Positions 61,498-64,000 of a stretch of DNA of 64,000 bases are shown piece by piece. Under the pieces are notes generated by a model. That model ran no database searches and was not told the origin of the DNA. It worked only from the letters and a program-made list of their open reading frames with translations. Origin of the DNA: GCA-2746365 sp963711255 (GTDB lineage Bacteria; Pseudomonadota; Gammaproteobacteria; SZUA-229); NCBI GenBank assembly GCA_963711255.1, contig CAVQDO010000026.1:1-64000 (forward strand), in the 5' to 3' direction. Each line of letters opens with the position of its first letter. Within the stretch, counting starts at the first letter, position 1. A program made the translations under genes and the position numbers.

Positions 61498-62340
61498 GGG
61501 GACAGTATACCTATTAACCAACACTGTTGATTTTATCTAGATAAATCGCCAATATTCACTCTACTAAAGGAATTAGTTTAACAGGAGTTATCTATGGCCA
61601 GGATGCCACGTGTAGTTGTTTCAGGTTACCCTCATCACATAACACAAAGAGGAAATCGGAGACAAAAAACATTCTTTTGTAATGACGATTATCAATACTA
61701 TCTAGAGTTGATGTCTGAGTTTACTCAACAATCAGACACTGAAGTCTGGGCATACTGTTTAATGCCCAATCACGTTCACATGGTAATGGTACCGAGTAGC
61801 GAGGACGGGTTAAGAGCATCATTAGGCGAGGCTCATCGCCGATATACAAGACACATTAATTTTCTAAAAGGTTGGCGCGGCCATCTGTGGCAGGAACGTT
61901 TCCATTCTTTCCCTATGGATGAAAATTATTTACTCGCAACTGTACGCTATGTCGAGCTAAACCCTGTAAAAGCAAAATTATGCGCACACCCGCAAGATTG
62001 GCAATGGTCTAGCGCATCTGCGCACCTGAAAGGCATCGATGATATTTTAGTCACAGTTAAGCCTATGCTTGATCGTATTAACAACTGGCAACAATATCTA
62101 TCAAATTCAAATAACACTGATACAGATTACGACTTAGTTGCACAACATACACGAACTGGAAGGCCACTTGGAAGCGATAGTTTTGTGAAAAAGCTAGAGG
62201 GCATTTGCGGCAAGCCTTTGGCACCAATGAAACCTGGGCGTAAATCCAGTAAAGATTCGTAAAAGGTATACTGTCCCCGGAAAGCCCAATGAAACCTGGG
62301 CGTAAATCCAGTAAAGATTCGTAAAAGGTATACTGTCCCC
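61498..62340. mobile_element. RAYT element with GGGGACAGTATACC flanks
   Basis: GGGGACAGTATACCT (61498-61512) on the left is the exact inverse of AGGTATACTGTCCCC at 62264-62278 and again at 62326-62340. It encloses the intact RAYT gene. The left repeat lies just beyond the receiver fragment, and the kinase at 62372 begins just to the right. The right flank is present twice because of a 62-bp tandem duplication. Confidence 0.75.
61594..62262 (+). CDS. REP-associated tyrosine transposase (RAYT)
   Basis: The 222-residue Y1-type protein is complete: MARMPRVVVSGYPHHITQRG at the start, HxH motif NHVHMVM (about 58-64), and RYVELNPVKAKL with the catalytic tyrosine (about residue 110). The tail ends MKPGRKSSKDS. 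It is flanked by GGGGACAGTATACC repeats, presumably its own REP family. RAYTs nick at REP sequences and spread them rarely. It differs clearly from the RAYT at 56239, so the two are separate lineages. Its 3' end lies in a tandem duplication. Confidence 0.9.
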   Translation: MARMPRVVVSGYPHHITQRGNRRQKTFFCNDDYQYYLELMSEFTQQSDTEVWAYCLMPNHVHMVMVPSSEDGLRASLGEAHRRYTRHINFLKGWRGHLWQERFHSFPMDENYLLATVRYVELNPVKAKLCAHPQDWQWSSASAHLKGIDDILVTVKPMLDRINNWQQYLSNSNNTDTDYDLVAQHTRTGRPLGSDSFVKKLEGICGKPLAPMKPGRKSSKDS

Positions 62341-62347
62341 GGAAAGC
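62224..62347. repeat. 62-bp tandem duplication over the RAYT 3' end
   Basis: The unit 62224-62285 is repeated exactly at 62286-62347. It starts CCAATGAAACCTGGG and ends with the REP flank and GGAAAGC. The first copy contains the last codons and stop of the RAYT gene, so the second copy carries a promoterless duplicate of the end. Confidence 0.92.
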
Positions 62348-62371
62348 GGTTATATTAAACTGTAGTTTTTA

Positions 62372-64000
62372 CTATTCAGTGAGTTTTATTGATCCGACCC
62401 GTATATTGCGTATTCCTACATCTATGGATTCGGCCGGTTCTATTTTTGGAATTTTAAGACAAAAAATCGACCCCTCACCCAGCTTGCTTTCAACATCAAC
62501 ATGGCCTGAATGGCGCTTAGCAACTGCGTCGACAAAAGCCAGGCCCAGTCCTACACCCTGTATACGTTCGACGCCACTACCCTGCGTACGCCGGAACATT
62601 TCAAATAGATATGGTAGTTCTTCAACGCTTATGCCACTTCCATAATCAATGATGCAGCAGCTAATCTCGTCCATGTTCTGACGAACCGTTATGTTGACGA
62701 TCGTGTTGACTTCGCTGTGTTTTATCGCGTTCGATAACAGGTTGATTATGGCGCGTTCCAGTAAGTCCGGTTCGCCCTGAATCCATAATTCTTCCTGATC
62801 AAATTCGTAGTTGATACTCACTTTCAGTTTATTTGACAATGCCCACAACTGGTCGATCGCGTTTAATACCACGCTATTAAAATCGATATCGTAAAAGTGT
62901 AAATTTTCACTGGTATTTGCACGTGATAACTGCAAAAACTGTTCGGCCAGGTGCAGGGTTTTATGCGTGTTCTTTTCCATGTTTGCCAGCATGTTGTGCA
63001 CCTCATTAATGTCCGCCTTATTTTTTGCCAGTTCGATCATGGCAATCATTGATGACAGCGGTGAGCGCAAATCGTGAGAAAGAAAATTCAGCACTTCATT
63101 ACGTTTGTTCTCACTGGCCTTCAACAAACTAATGTCCGAAAAGTTAACTACGAAACCATCAAATACATCACCGATGATCCGCAATGGACTGATCTCTACC
63201 ATCAGCTCACGGCCGTCTTCATGTTGCGCATGGGTGAGCACCCGATCCTGGCGGAACATCACACGTTGCAATAATGCCTTCCAGTTCTCACCGTCTTTCA
63301 GTCGTACATGCTTCAATATATTCGTTAACGACTCGCCGTTGATATTGGCATTATCATCACCGTATAGATACCAGCCTGCACGTCGATTAGACAGCATTAC
63401 CTGGCCCCGGCTGCTGCAAATTAAAACACCATCGGCCATACCCGAGAGACTGTCATCGATTATTCGCCTGAGCTCTTCGTATTCGACACCGGCAGCCTGC
63501 ACCTGTTCGATTTTTGCCTGCAGAACATCTTCGACGTAGGCGCTGTGATCAGTGTCTGTATCTAGTGGTGTATTAATCAGGCTGTTTAACAGGCGCATCT
63601 CTTCATCGGTGATGATGGAGTCTACGCCCATACTCAAACCCAGCAGGCAGGGTTTATTTCTGTAACGTGTGCGTGTCCAGTAGCGGTAGCCATCGATGCT
63701 CCAGCCCTGCGACTTGATGTTACTTAAATTACAGACTGGCACGCTCCCTTCTTCGAGGATGGTGTTGCCGTTTTCCTCCTGTAATACCCAGCCTTTTATC
63801 GGAACAAACTGACTGATAAATTTGATTTCATCGCTTATGTTCCTGTCGCGACGTACGCTGAGTGATTTTTGCCTGGCAGAAAGCTGGTTGAGTTCAGCAT
63901 TAATATGGCGCATAGCCTGCTCCAGCCGACGCCAGCTCCATAACGGATAACTGATGAACTGGAACAGTAATATCGTGGATACCGGCAACCAGATACTGAA
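62372..64000 (-). CDS. Sensor histidine kinase, probably CHASE2-PAS-HisKA (partial, runs off window)
   Basis: On the minus strand the frame extends to the window edge; the reading at the edge, FSIWLPVSTILLFQF, flows into YPLWSWRRLEQAMRH, which is typical of the junction after the third helix of CHASE2 kinases. A PAS domain (about 180-290, with LICSSRGQVMLSNRRAGWYL) follows. The H-box is LSHDLRSPLSSM (about 308-319), and the ATPase has NLLSNAIKH, DYGSGI and GVGLGLAFVDA. There is no receiver. It probably starts upstream of this window with a periplasmic CHASE2 sensor. It lies next to the second RAYT element. Confidence 0.82.
   Translation of the reverse strand, partial: FSIWLPVSTILLFQFISYPLWSWRRLEQAMRHINAELNQLSARQKSLSVRRDRNISDEIKFISQFVPIKGWVLQEENGNTILEEGSVPVCNLSNIKSQGWSIDGYRYWTRTRYRNKPCLLGLSMGVDSIITDEEMRLLNSLINTPLDTDTDHSAYVEDVLQAKIEQVQAAGVEYEELRRIIDDSLSGMADGVLICSSRGQVMLSNRRAGWYLYGDDNANINGESLTNILKHVRLKDGENWKALLQRVMFRQDRVLTHAQHEDGRELMVEISPLRIIGDVFDGFVVNFSDISLLKASENKRNEVLNFLSHDLRSPLSSMIAMIELAKNKADINEVHNMLANMEKNTHKTLHLAEQFLQLSRANTSENLHFYDIDFNSVVLNAIDQLWALSNKLKVSINYEFDQEELWIQGEPDLLERAIINLLSNAIKHSEVNTIVNITVRQNMDEISCCIIDYGSGISVEELPYLFEMFRRTQGSGVERIQGVGLGLAFVDAVAKRHSGHVDVESKLGEGSIFCLKIPKIEPAESIDVGIRNIRVGSIKLTE

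Noticed and set aside
61105..61524. Functional stand-alone response regulator
   Set aside because: The receiver residues are intact, but the GTG start and first residues derive from a REP sequence and the DNA is a truncated duplicate of a kinase end; treated as a fragment pending expression data.

Overview
The window looks like chromosomal DNA of a Gammaproteobacterium of moderate G+C content, probably free-living and aquatic. This rests on rpoD followed by a tRNA with Ile2-type acceptor bases, a DbpA helicase, GltBD, PurT, a YihY/BrkB protein, a YjgR-type ATPase and a tkt-gap-pgk-pyk-fba block. No marker allows a genus to be named. There is no prophage, CRISPR array, rRNA or complete autonomous DDE-transposase insertion sequence. 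The mobile DNA consists of REP/RAYT elements and non-autonomous palindromic repeats.

Layout. 1-2,870: a frameshifted exported beta-helix protein overlapping a lipoprotein made of seven FG-GAP blades. 3,011-9,989: dbpA, a ZIP-type membrane protein with two cyclic-nucleotide domains in its central loop, a histone-H1-like Lys/Ala protein, a YjgR/DUF853 ATPase and small envelope proteins including a CxxCH lipoprotein. 10,105-18,820: YihY, a Gly-rich secreted protein with a frameshift in its repeat, an orphan ParA, a LEA-2 lipoprotein, exported and outer-membrane proteins, a SUKH-like protein and an orphan hydantoinase A. 18,999-23,001: a Gld-type ABC operon (ATPase, permease, GldG-like, DUF4340). 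23,084-28,881: DUF6524, mutM, purT, outer-membrane proteins, an MscS channel and a PilZ protein. 29,033-37,897: gltD/gltB, a class I amidotransferase, purC and bioD. 37,898-38,920: a gene-free stretch built around an element with perfect 51-bp inverted ends. 38,921-46,645: an FKBP isomerase, then fba, pyk, pgk, gap and tkt, all on the minus strand. 47,123-52,194: a PhnD-like binding protein, a thioredoxin-fold protein, rpoD, the tRNA, an unrecognised gene and a CxxC glutaredoxin.

The accessory part is 52,200-64,000. Two divergent modules, each a periplasmic binding protein followed immediately by a hybrid histidine kinase, face away from each other. One has a PotD-like protein and the other a PhnD-like protein, and no transporter genes lie beside either. 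The kinases share a closely similar core and both end in a receiver domain. A REP-flanked RAYT transposase gene sits in the interval between them. Downstream lie a RAYT remnant, a 400-bp near-copy of the first kinase's receiver end, a second RAYT with a 62-bp tandem duplication over its 3' end, and a CHASE2-type kinase that runs off the window. This suggests a sensory-kinase locus being duplicated and eroded around REP/RAYT elements.

How the genes work together: tkt-gap-pgk-pyk-fba covers lower glycolysis/gluconeogenesis and the non-oxidative pentose branch, and GltBD assimilates ammonium with glutamine synthetase. PurT and PurC serve purine synthesis and BioD serves biotin synthesis. PilZ, the cyclic-nucleotide-domain transporter and the three kinases are signalling components. 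All functions are inferred from sequence alone.
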